From: an uncultured Flavobacteriaceae bacterium
GTDB taxonomy: Bacteria > Bacteroidota > Bacteroidia > Flavobacteriales > Flavobacteriaceae
Assembly (NCBI GenBank): GCA_938010765.1
Contig: CALLVX010000034.1
Span: forward strand, 21,909-85,908
DNA: 64,000 nt
Direction of reading: 5' to 3'
The notes below the pieces were generated by a model that made no database searches, had not been told where the DNA came from, and was given only the letters and a program-made list of their open reading frames with translations. Position numbers and translations under genes: made by a program. Shown in pieces: positions 45,535 to 55,300 of this stretch (position 1 is its first letter; every line of letters begins with the position of its first letter).

Positions 45535-47124
45535 CTAAAAAAACAATAGTTTTACTAACAAGGCGGATACGGCTATTCCTGCCAAGGTGGCGATCGTCTT
45601 AACAATAATGCTTTCCAAAGCACTTCTTTGTTTAAAATAGGAACCCGCATTCTTATTAAAAACAGCAAGCTCTTCCTTAAAACCGTTCATATCTTTTTGT
45701 AATTGGTTAAGTTCTGATGAAATTGACTTTGAGACATCCGAACTGGCCTTCACCATATCCTCCCTAATCCGCGTGCCTAGATGTGCTCCGGTGATTTTTT
45801 CAACAAAAGCCTCTTGGGATGCTGTTATCTGCAGCATTGAATGTTGAAATTCTTTGCCAACGTTCTTTACCATACTATTGGCATCAACCAATTGTTTGTG
45901 CTGTTCCGTTAACGTTCCTCCCAATTTTTCTATTATTCCACTGGTCTTTTCCAGAGAACCATTTAAAGAATCATATTTAGACATTCCTTGCTTCACATTA
46001 TTCTGCATGGCAATATTCATGACTTCCACAGATTTTTCAATGCTTTCCTTTAAGCTTGTTCCTATTTGTTGCGGAGAAATGTCTTGATGATATGATCTAA
46101 TCTCTCCAAGAAAAGATCGTTCTTCATCAGAGAGTCTTCCAAGAAATGAGTAAAATTCTTGCTTTACTTCATTGAGTTTTTCCAAGCCTTTTGTCATGGT
46201 CTTTGTCTGATACTCCACTTCTCTATTGAGACCATAGATGCGATTTTCTACTTGCCCCAAAGCATAGTTCATTTGCCCAAATTCATTAACGAAGTCATCT
46301 TTATTGATCGAATTACGGGCTAGGGATATCAGTGACTGAGTAGCATGCTCCATATCCTGAAAAAACCTATCCTGCGTTTTACGAAATAATAAAATGAACA
46401 AGCCGAGTATTATGGCAGAAATCAAGCCGGCAATACTAGTAATAAAGGCGTATTTAAGAGCTGGGATTATTTCGGCTGCGAGTTGCGATGAATCCACGTT
46501 TTGTGCGTCGAGGCCCAAAAAAGCCGTAATCAATCCAATAAAAGTTCCGGTAATCCCAAGCTGCAATACTGTTTTTTGAAGTGTTGCTACCTTAAACAGT
46601 GCCCGGGCCGATTCTTCTCTATACGGTTGCATAATTGTTGCTGGTGAATCAAACTTACGATCCTTGGCATCCGAAATTATATGCCTAGCCAACCGTAACA
46701 TAGCGATGGTCTTATCAGGGTTGTCTGGGAGCATTTTCTCTAGTTCCTCAATTTCGATCCGCGTTCTGGTTTTTGCTCTTACTTCCTTAAGCACGCCATC
46801 TGCACTTCTGAAAATACTAAGTGCATTTGCAGACTCTATATGTAGTTTTGCGAGCGAATAGAGAATTTGGCACATGCCATAAATCGCCAACCCGAAAATA
46901 AAGGTGTAGATACCTAAAGTCGTTAATTCGGTTAGTTTGTTTTCAGAACCATCGAACTTAAAATCATAGTCATTAAAAAATTTTAAAAACAACCCAACAA
47001 GTAGACCATTTGCCAGTAAAAACCACCATCCAGGCCGCGCACTGCTTGAAAAAAGAAAAGCGGTGGAAAAAAATAGACTTTTGGTCTTGGCCTTTGAGAT
47101 CTGATTCAACAATGCTGTATTCAT
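45535..47124 (-). CDS. MotA/TolQ/ExbB-superfamily protein with long coiled-coil tail, ZorA-like
   Basis: LQKTVLQLGITGTFIGLITAFLGL...ALKYAFITSIAGLISAIILGLFILLF; long helical tail then C-terminal TM. Confidence 0.78.
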   Translation of the reverse strand: MNTALLNQISKAKTKSLFFSTAFLFSSSARPGWWFLLANGLLVGLFLKFFNDYDFKFDGSENKLTELTTLGIYTFIFGLAIYGMCQILYSLAKLHIESANALSIFRSADGVLKEVRAKTRTRIEIEELEKMLPDNPDKTIAMLRLARHIISDAKDRKFDSPATIMQPYREESARALFKVATLQKTVLQLGITGTFIGLITAFLGLDAQNVDSSQLAAEIIPALKYAFITSIAGLISAIILGLFILLFRKTQDRFFQDMEHATQSLISLARNSINKDDFVNEFGQMNYALGQVENRIYGLNREVEYQTKTMTKGLEKLNEVKQEFYSFLGRLSDEERSFLGEIRSYHQDISPQQIGTSLKESIEKSVEVMNIAMQNNVKQGMSKYDSLNGSLEKTSGIIEKLGGTLTEQHKQLVDANSMVKNVGKEFQHSMLQITASQEAFVEKITGAHLGTRIREDMVKASSDVSKSISSELNQLQKDMNGFKEELAVFNKNAGSYFKQRSALESIIVKTIATLAGIAVSALLVKLLFF

Positions 47125-49460
47125 TCTTCTTCTTTTACATTTGGTTCTGCATTATTTTTTTCTCCTTCACCAAGGGTTTTTTGGTCTAAAAAATCATCAA
47201 AGGAGAAAGAAGATGCTCTGGGGGAATTTAATTTCTTTCGATGGTTTTCTCCTTTTGAAATTTCGAAAGTCGGTATGTATTTGGTAATGTCTTTTATTCG
47301 TTTATCCAAGGCATCAATCGCATCATCGTCATACCCATGTTCATTATTCTGTATCAAATCTAGTCTTCGTTGATACAATAAATTCAACTCTTGAATGCGC
47401 ATTTCGTTCGATTTTTCAAGTGCTGCTCTGTTGCCCCGTTGCATCTCGGTCGTCAAGAACTTCGTATCCTCTAAATTCATCAATTCAGAAAGGGTCGGTT
47501 CTCTGAAAAAATTGATGATTTCTATGTTCAACCCGCTAACATCCGCAATCTTAATTCGAACAGGTCCAATAACTTTTGTCTGCACCTCCCTCAAAGTTTT
47601 GAAATCTCTAGAACGTAAAATTTCTATTGGCAAATTGGGAAGTTTGGATTGTAGATCACCTTTAAGGGTTCGTATGACCGTTTCAAGTTCTTCCTCTTCT
47701 GAATTTGAAATATTGGCTAAAAAACTGTGCCAATATTCATGATTTACACCATACACTTTAAAGTCTACCGAAAAAGTAACGATTTCAGCATCTTCTTGAT
47801 TGCTCACAGGCTTTATCTCAATTTTGAAGCTGTGAAGCCCACCTCTCATATTTGTGACCCTTTTGGTGAGTTCTGAATGTTGAACATCAACATCTATTTC
47901 AAGTTCGGAAATATTATATTCCCCCAATACCTTTGTAATTTTGTCCTGAATTTTTTGATATACGGTCTTCGCTTGATGTTGCTCCTCTCTATAACCATCT
48001 GACCCTTCTAATGGTAGATCGTTGAAATAGAGGTATGCCGTTTCGGGGCTGGTTGTGCGAACTACCCGTTCAACCGCCTGCAGTGCCTTGTTCTCAATTA
48101 CCTGCAAAATATCGACCTTCCTCTCAATAAGGTGTGCTATACTTCGCAGGTTCTTTATTTGACCACTGAGCTGAATCTGTAACTTGATCTTTACTCGATT
48201 GTCACTGGTTGAGTATTCCCTTATGGAGTTTTTTACAAAACCATCTTTTTCAATACGAAGGGGAGGAACATCGGGAAAAACAAAATGCTGATCGATCTCA
48301 AGACCGTATGGGTCACATAGCGCCGAAAGTTCTTCTTTTATTTCCCTTTCAATTCGATCTTTTTCTAGTACTATATCGGTATACGTTTCATTGAAAAGTC
48401 TTTTTTTGTTTATTAATTTCACCTTCTCTTGTATCCAAGACTGAAGATTTTTCAATTTTGCATTTTTAAACTTGGCGGGGTCCTTAATGGTCAACATAAT
48501 AGTATTCTCTACCTTGATCTTTTCTTTATGCCCTTTAATGTTGGTTTCACATACAACGGTTTCATCTATGATATCACCATTAATTTTTAAGGCGTCTTTA
48601 TTGGTGTTTTCAAGTCTGAAAAAGTTGATTTTTCGTCCATATTTTCGAAGTATTGCAGCAGCAATCATTTCTTTGAAAGGTTCGGTAATCGAAAAATCCA
48701 ATTTTTCTATAAGATCCAAAAGAACATGGTCTCGAATAAAGTCTTTTAGGCCATGTACAATTTCATTTCTCATCTCTACGTGCGTACCATAGGTTAGCAG
48801 GGCGTTCATCCTATTTTCCTTATCCACCGCAAGCTCATAGGAAAGCTTTAGGTTTATCTTTTCATGAAAGTCTTTGGGCCGTACCTCTACATGTCCTTCG
48901 TATTTGATATCCTCCAAAACTTCGTTTTCAAGTTTTGGATGTATATCTATCTCACTATCAAAGCCATATCGCTCTAGCGCCTTCATCAAAAAATCAACTA
49001 AATTTTTCTTTTCCGTATAAAAATTAGCGACTAGACTCTTTCCCTTCTCCTTGGAAAACCCTCGAGAAAAAGACCTTATTTCACTCCTTATAAAATCTGT
49101 CAAATACGACTCAAAATCGGTGTACGCCATGGTTTGGACTATAAGGTCACCACATTTTTTTCCCAATGAATCTTTTGGCAGGCCGGTATTGAACTCTAGC
49201 CGAAGGTTTACCGTCAGTTCCATGGTATTTTCCCCTTCTTGAAGTGCACAGTCTTTTATATTTAAAGAGGAATGGGACCCAAGATCTAGGAGGTAGTAAT
49301 TATAAGAGCGTAAAATTTTATTGAAAACGCCCGGAGTTTTGGTCACTTCGTTCTTTTTCAGGTCGAAGACCAGCACGCGCTGATATTCTTTCAAACGTAG
49401 CCCTATTTCAGCTTCATCAATTTGCCTAATAATATTGGCCAGTGCATTTAATTTACCCAT
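47121..49460 (-). CDS. SPFH/stomatin-like multi-domain protein of unknown function
   Basis: YQRVLVFDLKKNEVTKTPGVFNKILRSYNYYLLDLGSHSSLNIKDCALQEGENTMELTVNLRLEF resembles SPFH; similar beta-alpha patterns recur. Weak by-eye assignment. Confidence 0.5.
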   Translation of the reverse strand: MGKLNALANIIRQIDEAEIGLRLKEYQRVLVFDLKKNEVTKTPGVFNKILRSYNYYLLDLGSHSSLNIKDCALQEGENTMELTVNLRLEFNTGLPKDSLGKKCGDLIVQTMAYTDFESYLTDFIRSEIRSFSRGFSKEKGKSLVANFYTEKKNLVDFLMKALERYGFDSEIDIHPKLENEVLEDIKYEGHVEVRPKDFHEKINLKLSYELAVDKENRMNALLTYGTHVEMRNEIVHGLKDFIRDHVLLDLIEKLDFSITEPFKEMIAAAILRKYGRKINFFRLENTNKDALKINGDIIDETVVCETNIKGHKEKIKVENTIMLTIKDPAKFKNAKLKNLQSWIQEKVKLINKKRLFNETYTDIVLEKDRIEREIKEELSALCDPYGLEIDQHFVFPDVPPLRIEKDGFVKNSIREYSTSDNRVKIKLQIQLSGQIKNLRSIAHLIERKVDILQVIENKALQAVERVVRTTSPETAYLYFNDLPLEGSDGYREEQHQAKTVYQKIQDKITKVLGEYNISELEIDVDVQHSELTKRVTNMRGGLHSFKIEIKPVSNQEDAEIVTFSVDFKVYGVNHEYWHSFLANISNSEEEELETVIRTLKGDLQSKLPNLPIEILRSRDFKTLREVQTKVIGPVRIKIADVSGLNIEIINFFREPTLSELMNLEDTKFLTTEMQRGNRAALEKSNEMRIQELNLLYQRRLDLIQNNEHGYDDDAIDALDKRIKDITKYIPTFEISKGENHRKKLNSPRASSFSFDDFLDQKTLGEGEKNNAEPNVKEEE

Positions 49461-51936
49461 GATTTCTTCGATTTTCTTTATTGGCTTGGTTAAATAATTT
49501 TAGGAGTTCGATCAAGTATTGCCTCCTAAGTTGATAATTTTTCCGTTCTGATCTTTTGTTCTCTCTTAACAGCTGAATTGAGTGTTGTAAGTACTCCTCT
49601 TTCTTCAAGCGTAAATGTGCAATCAACATCTTGTACTGTTCTTTGGTGGCGTTTTTTACCACTGCCGAAATAAAAGTGGTCAGTATTTCACTATTATTGG
49701 CGTTGCCCGTATCGTTCCCATTGGGATCAAAAGTCAATATCAGATGGTATTCTTCAATATACTTTGCGATATTTCTAGTAATGTATTCTGGTATATAGGC
49801 TTTCACATTTTCCTTTTCACCAATGTTATCTTCTTCAAAGTCTATATTGATGAAAATTGCGGTATAGATACTTTTATCAAACAGTAGTTTGGTAAAGCGA
49901 TCGATGTATTCAGAATTATTTTCCGCAGTAAGGGATTTAAAAAAAAGAAAGGCCGGGGGTGAAACTCCATAGATTGAAAGATCGGCAGACTTATAAGTCA
50001 TCAATGCCAAGTCATGTATGTAATAACTGCAGTATTCAAAAAAACGCAGTTTGAAGTCTTTTTCAGATTTTATGGCCTCTTTCCACTCGGAGACGACTTC
50101 CAAAACATCATGGATATTGGCATTTTCGTTGGTGCTTAACTGTAAAATTAGTTGGTAGGCATATTGTTGGTACTTTCCCTCAACATCTTCAACAATGATC
50201 TTTTTTAACCATCGATACATATCAAAATGTTGAGAGTAGTTTTCCCGTTCGGAAACTTCCTCTATCAGGTCTAATAACACATCTAAAAAACCATTGTGGA
50301 TCAAGAGATCAAAAAAGTTCTCGACCATGGTATCCAAATGATCATATTTTAAGATTTCATGGATTAAATCGGCCAATCTTGTTATAAGGCGCGTTCTGTT
50401 TCTAGAAAATACCTTTACCCAATGTTCTTTGTTACTGTTGTCAACAACTTTTGACCTGATCTGTTCACGTCGTTGGTCATCTTGTAGAATAATATCGATC
50501 AGCGTAGAGGTACCATAGTGTTCTGGGTCTTTGGATGCCATGGAAGCCAACAACTTAACAAAACTTGCCAAAAGCCCGGAGGAACCTTCATATAATAAAA
50601 AAAAGTCTGAATACAGTAAATACTCAAAGTTCGTTTGTACGTAAATAGCGTCGTAGGTCTCAAAATAATGCTTTAGATCTCCCTGAAGGTACGGATCTAA
50701 AAACCCTACTATTTGTTGTTTGTTTTCGGCGATTCTAGTACCTAGGTGTTTGGCCTTAAATATACTATTGTAATTTTCTACCCAATCAGATGTAAAGGAA
50801 ATTGGCAGTTTTTTTCTTTTTCCAGATTTTCCCTTCTTTTTAATAAGGGGTATGAGTGCATCTTTTTTTCGGGTATAAAAATCAACCAAACCCCGAAAAT
50901 CCTTCAATTTTAAATTCGGGAAATAAGTAGCTAAAAAAACAACCACTTTGCCGGTAGAGTCTTTAAAATCAACCAACGCATTCGCCTTGATCGTCTTTAC
51001 CTCTTCTATCGACGTTTTGTCTATTCGTCCAGTAACGTGTTCCAACAGGCTGCCCCTATCCACATACGAGCACAGTATATTGTAAAAAGCGAAATCGTTT
51101 TTTGGATGCTCCCAAAGGCCATCTGATCTTTGTTCTTGAATTTTTTTCTCCAATGAAAGAACCTCATTCGCCGTCTTTTCAACGAACTCGAACAAAAAAG
51201 TTCTTAAAAAATCTAATTCAAAATAGAAGTTGGGCTTTTTCACTGCTGACATACTTTCGGAGTCGGTAGACCGGTACACTAAAATCACATGGCGCTTTTT
51301 CTCCCTTAGCACTTCTGTGTAGATATTTATCTGTAACTCACTGGTTGCAATAATCTTACTGTGCTGTGGTCGTCCAATTTCTGCTATTACTATTTCTGCC
51401 TCGTTGCGCCCAATCTCCAAATCCAGAAAAAAATGATGCCCCCCTAGGTTTCTATTGTACTTTTCCAAATCAAAATGCACCGAATTCTTGTTCTTAAAAC
51501 CTGTAGAAGCAAGAAGGGTATTGACCATTTCGGTATTCGCTTTTTCGCTAGGGGAACAAATTAGAATGAAATGATTCTTCCGAAGCTGATCAAGGTATTT
51601 TTTAACCGTATCTTCAGGGAACAGCTCTTTCCTAAATGGGGTTCGCTTTGGAAACGCACTGATACAACTCTCTAAAAGTGCTATTCGTTTACTCTCACGA
51701 TAATTATCGATGTTCTTGAGTTCTTCAGATTTGGTTTCAGCTTTTTCGGTACCATTCACTCGAATCTGTATGCCTCCCTTGTTCTTATCGATATTATTAT
51801 TGATGGTCTTGTTTGTTTGACCATCTTCGGCGGTCTCCCGCTCCAATTTCGAACCTTCTTCCTGGCTTTCCACAAAAGAATCCGAAAAACGATCTCCGGT
51901 ATTCTTAAATTGTTTTTCCTCTTTATTTTGTCCCAT
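49453..51936 (-). CDS. Large helical-repeat protein with N-terminal RHIM/amyloid-like motif and possible degenerate NTPase domain
   Basis: 827 aa; NKTINNNIDKNKGGIQIRVNG near N-term; FILICSPSEKANTEMVNTLLAS in P-loop-like position without GKS/T; long helical C-terminal region. Confidence 0.6.
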   Translation of the reverse strand: MGQNKEEKQFKNTGDRFSDSFVESQEEGSKLERETAEDGQTNKTINNNIDKNKGGIQIRVNGTEKAETKSEELKNIDNYRESKRIALLESCISAFPKRTPFRKELFPEDTVKKYLDQLRKNHFILICSPSEKANTEMVNTLLASTGFKNKNSVHFDLEKYNRNLGGHHFFLDLEIGRNEAEIVIAEIGRPQHSKIIATSELQINIYTEVLREKKRHVILVYRSTDSESMSAVKKPNFYFELDFLRTFLFEFVEKTANEVLSLEKKIQEQRSDGLWEHPKNDFAFYNILCSYVDRGSLLEHVTGRIDKTSIEEVKTIKANALVDFKDSTGKVVVFLATYFPNLKLKDFRGLVDFYTRKKDALIPLIKKKGKSGKRKKLPISFTSDWVENYNSIFKAKHLGTRIAENKQQIVGFLDPYLQGDLKHYFETYDAIYVQTNFEYLLYSDFFLLYEGSSGLLASFVKLLASMASKDPEHYGTSTLIDIILQDDQRREQIRSKVVDNSNKEHWVKVFSRNRTRLITRLADLIHEILKYDHLDTMVENFFDLLIHNGFLDVLLDLIEEVSERENYSQHFDMYRWLKKIIVEDVEGKYQQYAYQLILQLSTNENANIHDVLEVVSEWKEAIKSEKDFKLRFFEYCSYYIHDLALMTYKSADLSIYGVSPPAFLFFKSLTAENNSEYIDRFTKLLFDKSIYTAIFINIDFEEDNIGEKENVKAYIPEYITRNIAKYIEEYHLILTFDPNGNDTGNANNSEILTTFISAVVKNATKEQYKMLIAHLRLKKEEYLQHSIQLLRENKRSERKNYQLRRQYLIELLKLFNQANKENRRNHG

Positions 51937-51937
51937 C

Positions 51938-52474
51938 CTACATCTTAATTTGTATTCCTCCCTTGTTCGTTTTTATATAGTTGTTCAACACCTTATTGCT
52001 CTTTTTGATGTACTTCTTGATCCTCTTCTTATGCGCCAAGAACGGTTGATTATCCAGTGGTATCCGTTCTTCCATTTTTGTTTTGCATTGAAGTGCAATT
52101 TCTTGTGCATTATCATTGTACATCTCATAAATCGTATGATCAGATACATCGGGTAATTCACTATCATCTAATCGTAATGGCAACAAATAGGCCTTGGCAT
52201 CTCGTTTTACTCCTTGGATTATTTGTCGCTCGATTTTCGTCCACTTCTTTTTCAAATAACTTTCAGATACCAGCACCAAGGCGTAGCGAGCTTGGTATTT
52301 ATATACTTCGACCACCACATCCATAAGGTCTTTGCCCCAATTTTGCGCACTGAAATTTTTGTAGTTGTAGACCTTTAGGCCCAATGCCGTCATTTCGTCG
52401 GCGAGTTCCGTTGCAATGGCAATATCTTCCTCAGCAAAAGAAATGGCTACATCATATTGGTACTGTTTGTTCAT
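51938..52474 (-). CDS. TIR-domain protein with C-terminal RHIM/amyloid-like tail
   Basis: YDVAISFAEEDIAIATELADEMTALGLKVYNYKNFSAQNWGKDLMDVVVEVYKYQARYALVLVSESYLKKKWTKIERQ...LLPLRLDDSELPDV; tail NNYIKTNKGGIQIKM. Confidence 0.92.
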   Translation of the reverse strand: MNKQYQYDVAISFAEEDIAIATELADEMTALGLKVYNYKNFSAQNWGKDLMDVVVEVYKYQARYALVLVSESYLKKKWTKIERQIIQGVKRDAKAYLLPLRLDDSELPDVSDHTIYEMYNDNAQEIALQCKTKMEERIPLDNQPFLAHKKRIKKYIKKSNKVLNNYIKTNKGGIQIKM

Positions 52475-52522
52475 CGGTAGAAATTTAAGGGTACTAATCT
52501 ATCGAGTGCTTGGTGTTTATTC

Positions 52523-52545
52523 AATCCCCACTTGTGGGTATTTTT
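52523..52545. promoter_or_regulatory. Palindrome site B (AATCCCC-ACTTGT-GGGTATTTTT)
   Basis: About 50 bp upstream of the TIR gene start; same architecture and N6 spacing as sites A, C and D. Confidence 0.5.
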
Positions 52546-52651
52546 GAAATAAATTCTCTAACAAGCCATCGTTCGATGTTTTCTATGTAGTATTTTTATA
52601 AATTCGTCGTAAGAATTTATGAGGAATTTCGCTTTTACCGATGTTTTAAAA

Positions 52652-52674
52652 AATCCCTATGGATGGGTATTTTA
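52652..52674. promoter_or_regulatory. Palindrome site C (AATCCCT-ATGGAT-GGGTATTTT)
   Basis: About 55-75 bp upstream of the ATG at 52726; same N6 spacing. Confidence 0.45.
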
Positions 52675-52725
52675 ATTCATTATTTCTTTTCGCAGTTTTG
52701 GCAGAAGAACCAAAAAACTACGATT

Positions 52726-53439
52726 ATGAAAACAAAAAAATTGAACCCTTTAAACCTTACGTTGACTGTTAGCCTTAGCAAGGCAGATGAAAGTAGAATG
52801 CAATTGGTATATGCTTCGCAGGTATACCAAACTTTTTTCTGTGTTTTTGGTGCTTTCGACATAGATCGTTCTGAGACCGATGCTTTAAAAATCAAAGGGG
52901 TTTATTTACAACTTATTAATTACAAAGGGGCTCTAAATTTAGGAATTACAGGGGTAAGTGACCCTCAAACGCTATCTATTATAAGGGATACTAAAACTAT
53001 TAATACAGGATTGCAGATCAATTTTAAGATCAAGGCGATGGAAGAAAGTGCTATTGTCAAATACTATGGGTTTAACGAAGCCAAAACACTTCAAAACGCT
53101 AACGACCTTTTCTTTCAAAGAGTTTTAGAGCCACTTGATACCGAAAAAACGAGAGGCATTACCCCTAACGGTATCTTCGATTCAGAATTTTATGAACGTG
53201 ATGGGCTTTACACCAGAAAAAAGACCCTGCGATTAGATGAAGATAGTACCGAAGGATTTTGGAATTTCGATAAAGAAAACAGGCGCTGGCACAAAGCCCC
53301 GAACAAAATCGAAGCGATCGCCAAGATCCAAACAAAAGAAACAACATACCATACAGGTGAAGCAGTTGAAATAGAAACCTTGGCACCTAGGGCACCGGGT
53401 GGCAGATGTCCAAAATCTAAAAGTATTGCCAAATATTAG
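52726..53439 (+). CDS. Hypothetical protein co-transcribed with histidine kinase
   Basis: Internal ATG of ORF 52663..53439; 3' end overlaps the HK ORF by about 41 nt. Confidence 0.65.
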   Translation: MKTKKLNPLNLTLTVSLSKADESRMQLVYASQVYQTFFCVFGAFDIDRSETDALKIKGVYLQLINYKGALNLGITGVSDPQTLSIIRDTKTINTGLQINFKIKAMEESAIVKYYGFNEAKTLQNANDLFFQRVLEPLDTEKTRGITPNGIFDSEFYERDGLYTRKKTLRLDEDSTEGFWNFDKENRRWHKAPNKIEAIAKIQTKETTYHTGEAVEIETLAPRAPGGRCPKSKSIAKY

Positions 53440-55300
53440 CAAGAGAAGTACGTATTTATTGGTTGTTCTGTGTAGTATGCTCTTATCTCAAGGGTATGCT
53501 GCAACAGATTTGACCCGTTTTGATGCGTTTTTCTTCCATCTAAAGAATTTAGAATTATCGAAAGCAAAAGATGACTTAGCTACCATTCCACAAAACGAGA
53601 TTGCCAAAGTACTGGAAAGCCTCGTCGACTTAATGTATGATGCTGGGCAAAATAGAGTCGAGGAATATTACAATCTTTCGCCAAGCAATCTTAGCGATTT
53701 AACTATCTGCTTAGAATTGTTGCTAAAGGGGTATAAAGACCTGTACTACCATTCTACGCAAACAAGTTCTTATCAACATTTCAGTGAAGGGTACGTACTG
53801 GCAAAAAAGATGGGTTATGAACCCTTGGAGCGACAATTTCTTTTAGGTCTACTAGAATTGTATCACTCAGAAATTTTGCAGAGCAATCAACAATATGCTT
53901 CCTACCTATTAGATTTTGAGAACCTGATCATCGATGATATTGATCGTTTTTGGTTCTTGCTCTACAACTCTATCTTAGACTCTAAAACTATTAGCGAAAT
54001 TGATAAACTATCTTCCTCTAGTCTTGATGAACTGACCCATTTGGTAAGCAACACAACTTCCCTAAGCAATGAACTGCTTACAAAATTTTATTATGAAAAA
54101 GGGGTGTATTACGGTTTTGACAACAACTACGAGGAAGCACGTTCTTATTATGCCAAGGTAATCCCGAATGCTAAAAAACCCTTTCTAAAATACATGGTTT
54201 TTGGTTCGTTTCTTCGATTAGGAGTCCTAGCAAGCGAGGAAGACGATTTGAACGCAGCTTTGCGACTAATGGATTCTGCCAGTACGTACATCAATAAAAG
54301 AGATACGCTTAAGAGTGCATTTTATATAGATAGATACAAGGCCGAATTTTATGCCAGGTCCAAACAATTTGATTCGGCCTACAGCTTTTTGGACAAATCG
54401 CTCGTCGCTGAGTATCAACTGCAATACCGGAAAAACTCATTAGAGATTTCAAGAATGAATGTGCTCTACGAGACCGAAAAAAAGGAACGCCAATTATTGC
54501 AGGAAAAGCAGCGTACCAAACAAAATCAAAACTTCTTAACCGTTGCGCTTGCCATTATCGTATTGGGAAGTATGATTGCCATTTTACTTCAAAAAAACAA
54601 TTCGAAAAAACAGCGATTGGCAGAACAAGAGCATGAAATACAGAAACAAAAAATAGAGACTTTATTGAAAGAGCAAGAATTACTCAGCATAGATGCAATG
54701 GTCGAAGGGCAGGAAAAGGAACGACAACGGGTAGCAAATGAGCTTCATGACGACCTTGGGAGTTTAATGGCTACTGCCAAATTACATTTTGATGGTATTG
54801 CAATTGATAGGAAAGATACTTCCCTTAACACATTAGGTAAGCTTCTAGAACAAGCCTATGAAAAGGTCCGGGGCATCGCACACTCTAAAAATTCAGGGGT
54901 GATGGCCAATGAAGGACTCATTCCCGCCTTGAAAAAAATGACACGATTGATTTCTGAAACCAGTAAAATCTCTATTGAAGTCGAAGATTTTGGATTGCAA
55001 GAACGAATGGAGAACTCCTTGGAGCTTACCATGTTTAGAATCATTCAAGAGTTGACAACCAATATCATCAAACATGCCGAAGCAACCAAAGGTAGCATTC
55101 ATTTGACCCAACATGAAAATAGCCTGAATATTTTAATAGAGGACAACGGAGTCGGTTTTGATCTGTCAGAAGTTAAAACCCATAAAGATGGCATTGGCAT
55201 TTATAACATTGAAAGACGAATAGAACATTTAGGAGGAAATTTCACAATTGATAGCAGTCTTGGAAAGGGCACCACCATAATAATAGACATCCCGATATGA
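53399..55300 (+). CDS. TPR-like sensor histidine kinase (HisKA_3/HATPase_c)
   Basis: TM FLTVALAIIVLGSMIAILL; ERQRVANELHDDLGSLMATAKLHFDGI; LNILIEDNGVGFDL; GIGIYNIERRIEHLGG. Confidence 0.92.
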   Translation: MADVQNLKVLPNISKRSTYLLVVLCSMLLSQGYAATDLTRFDAFFFHLKNLELSKAKDDLATIPQNEIAKVLESLVDLMYDAGQNRVEEYYNLSPSNLSDLTICLELLLKGYKDLYYHSTQTSSYQHFSEGYVLAKKMGYEPLERQFLLGLLELYHSEILQSNQQYASYLLDFENLIIDDIDRFWFLLYNSILDSKTISEIDKLSSSSLDELTHLVSNTTSLSNELLTKFYYEKGVYYGFDNNYEEARSYYAKVIPNAKKPFLKYMVFGSFLRLGVLASEEDDLNAALRLMDSASTYINKRDTLKSAFYIDRYKAEFYARSKQFDSAYSFLDKSLVAEYQLQYRKNSLEISRMNVLYETEKKERQLLQEKQRTKQNQNFLTVALAIIVLGSMIAILLQKNNSKKQRLAEQEHEIQKQKIETLLKEQELLSIDAMVEGQEKERQRVANELHDDLGSLMATAKLHFDGIAIDRKDTSLNTLGKLLEQAYEKVRGIAHSKNSGVMANEGLIPALKKMTRLISETSKISIEVEDFGLQERMENSLELTMFRIIQELTTNIIKHAEATKGSIHLTQHENSLNILIEDNGVGFDLSEVKTHKDGIGIYNIERRIEHLGGNFTIDSSLGKGTTIIIDIPI

